A DNA stretch of 14,400 nt from an uncultured Bacteroidales bacterium (lineage in GTDB: Bacteria; Bacteroidota; Bacteroidia; Bacteroidales; UBA932), in NCBI GenBank assembly GCA_946405485.1, contig CAMJHJ010000034.1:1-14400 (forward strand), given 5' to 3'. The position numbers and the translations under genes were made by a program. The notes beneath the pieces are model-generated. The model saw nothing but the letters and a program-made list of their open reading frames with translations, searched no databases and had not been told where the DNA came from. Positions 13,919 to 14,400 of this stretch are shown here, one piece after another; position 1 is the first letter of the stretch; each line of letters opens with the position of its first letter.

Positions 13919-14400
13919 ATGAAATACTACACGATGAAAGATACTCGTGAATTCCTCGAGAGTATCGGAATGCCTGGTGGCGATTTATATGATCTTCCTA
14001 CCTCCGAGAAGCGCTTTCCGGATGGGGGACAGTACCGTTTTGAGGTTCCTGGCATTCAGGGCCCCGGCCCGATGAAAGCCCTTTTGGAGGCACTGGATGA
14101 ATATGGAATCCAGATTCATCGTGTCACCCAGACCAAGGGCATCATGTTCTTGACCGATGAGGAGATTTCCCAGATGGTCGAGTATGCAAAGAAATGGAAG
14201 GTTCAGTTGGTCCTGGCTTGCGGCCCTCGTGCGACCACCGATACTTCTGCTTCTGTGAAGACGGAAGAAGGTCAGCGTATGGGGTACCGCCTGCGTGGCG
14301 AGGAGCAAATCGCCCGTGGTATTGAGGAGATCCGTCGAGGCGTAAAATTGGGAGTCCGTGCTTTCCTCATCTATGATGAAGGCCTTTTGTGGGCTCTTGG
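13919..14400 (+). CDS. Probable TIM-barrel protein, possibly U32-peptidase-like (3' end outside window)
   Basis: From ATG 13919 the frame stays open for 160 codons to the right edge. The start is MKYYTMKDTREFLESIGMPG. Later segments alternate strands and helices as in a beta/alpha barrel: QIHRVTQTKGIMF (65-77), QLVLACGPRAT (96-106) and AFLIYDEGLLW (148-158). Together with PGIQGPGPMKALLEALDEYG (44-63), this resembles a conserved bacterial family that I remember as annotated U32-peptidase-like or unknown; I cannot confirm that. No function is claimed. Codon use is much less GC-rich than in the module before it (27 of 60 G+C at 13921-13980 by hand count). The 36-bp gap before it has a weak inverted repeat, GTTAA/TTAAC (13890-13894, 13905-13909). 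Confidence 0.6.
   Translation, partial: MKYYTMKDTREFLESIGMPGGDLYDLPTSEKRFPDGGQYRFEVPGIQGPGPMKALLEALDEYGIQIHRVTQTKGIMFLTDEEISQMVEYAKKWKVQLVLACGPRATTDTSASVKTEEGQRMGYRLRGEEQIARGIEEIRRGVKLGVRAFLIYDEGLLWAL

Overview
The window reads as one end of a surface-polysaccharide (O-antigen or capsule type) biosynthesis locus. It is most likely from a member of the Bacteroidota, probably a gut- or rumen-type Bacteroidales. That assignment is an inference. It rests on starts that almost all lack a Shine-Dalgarno sequence, AT-rich gaps before several genes, tightly packed genes on one strand with TAATG stop/start overlaps, and the gene families present. No rRNA, tRNA or other phylogenetic marker is in view.

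Layout, all on the + strand. Positions 2-715 hold the 3' end of an AT-rich gene encoding a TOPRIM-like domain, probably the C-terminal part of an OLD-type/AAA ATPase, which looks unrelated to polysaccharide synthesis. A 173-bp leader (716-888) follows. It contains two inverted repeats and a 46-codon, very basic small ORF. Positions 889-5972 then carry a classical Wzx/Wzy-type set: polysaccharide pyruvyl transferase, Wzx-like flippase, Wzy-like polymerase and a GT4 glycosyltransferase. Positions 5978-7618 carry a PglD/NeuD-like sugar O/N-acyltransferase and a nitroreductase-family flavoprotein.

Positions 7647-13882 are the most interesting part: an eight-gene, nearly gapless and very GC-rich module of ACP, KAS III, SDR, SDR, SDR, AMP-forming acyl ligase, ACP, KAS III. 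It has two ACP+KAS III pairs at its ends and three FabG-like ketoreductases, but no dehydratase, enoyl reductase, FabF/FabB-type synthase or thioesterase. Read literally, this is a small dedicated type II acyl-synthesis line whose products should keep their beta-hydroxyl groups. Two condensation enzymes and three reductases would suit a short (poly)hydroxyacyl chain such as 3-hydroxybutyryl or 3,5-dihydroxyhexanoyl. The adjacent left-handed beta-helix acyltransferase could then place that chain on an amino sugar of the repeat unit. The product is hypothetical; the domain content is seen directly.

The last gene (13919 to the right edge) starts a probable TIM-barrel protein of uncertain function. 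It returns to lower-GC codon use and runs off the window. The initiating sugar-phosphate transferase, nucleotide-sugar enzymes, chain-length regulator and further glycosyltransferases expected for a complete locus are not here and must lie outside. No gene-free stretch exceeds 300 bp; the largest is the 173-bp leader. No mobile element, CRISPR array or RNA gene was seen.
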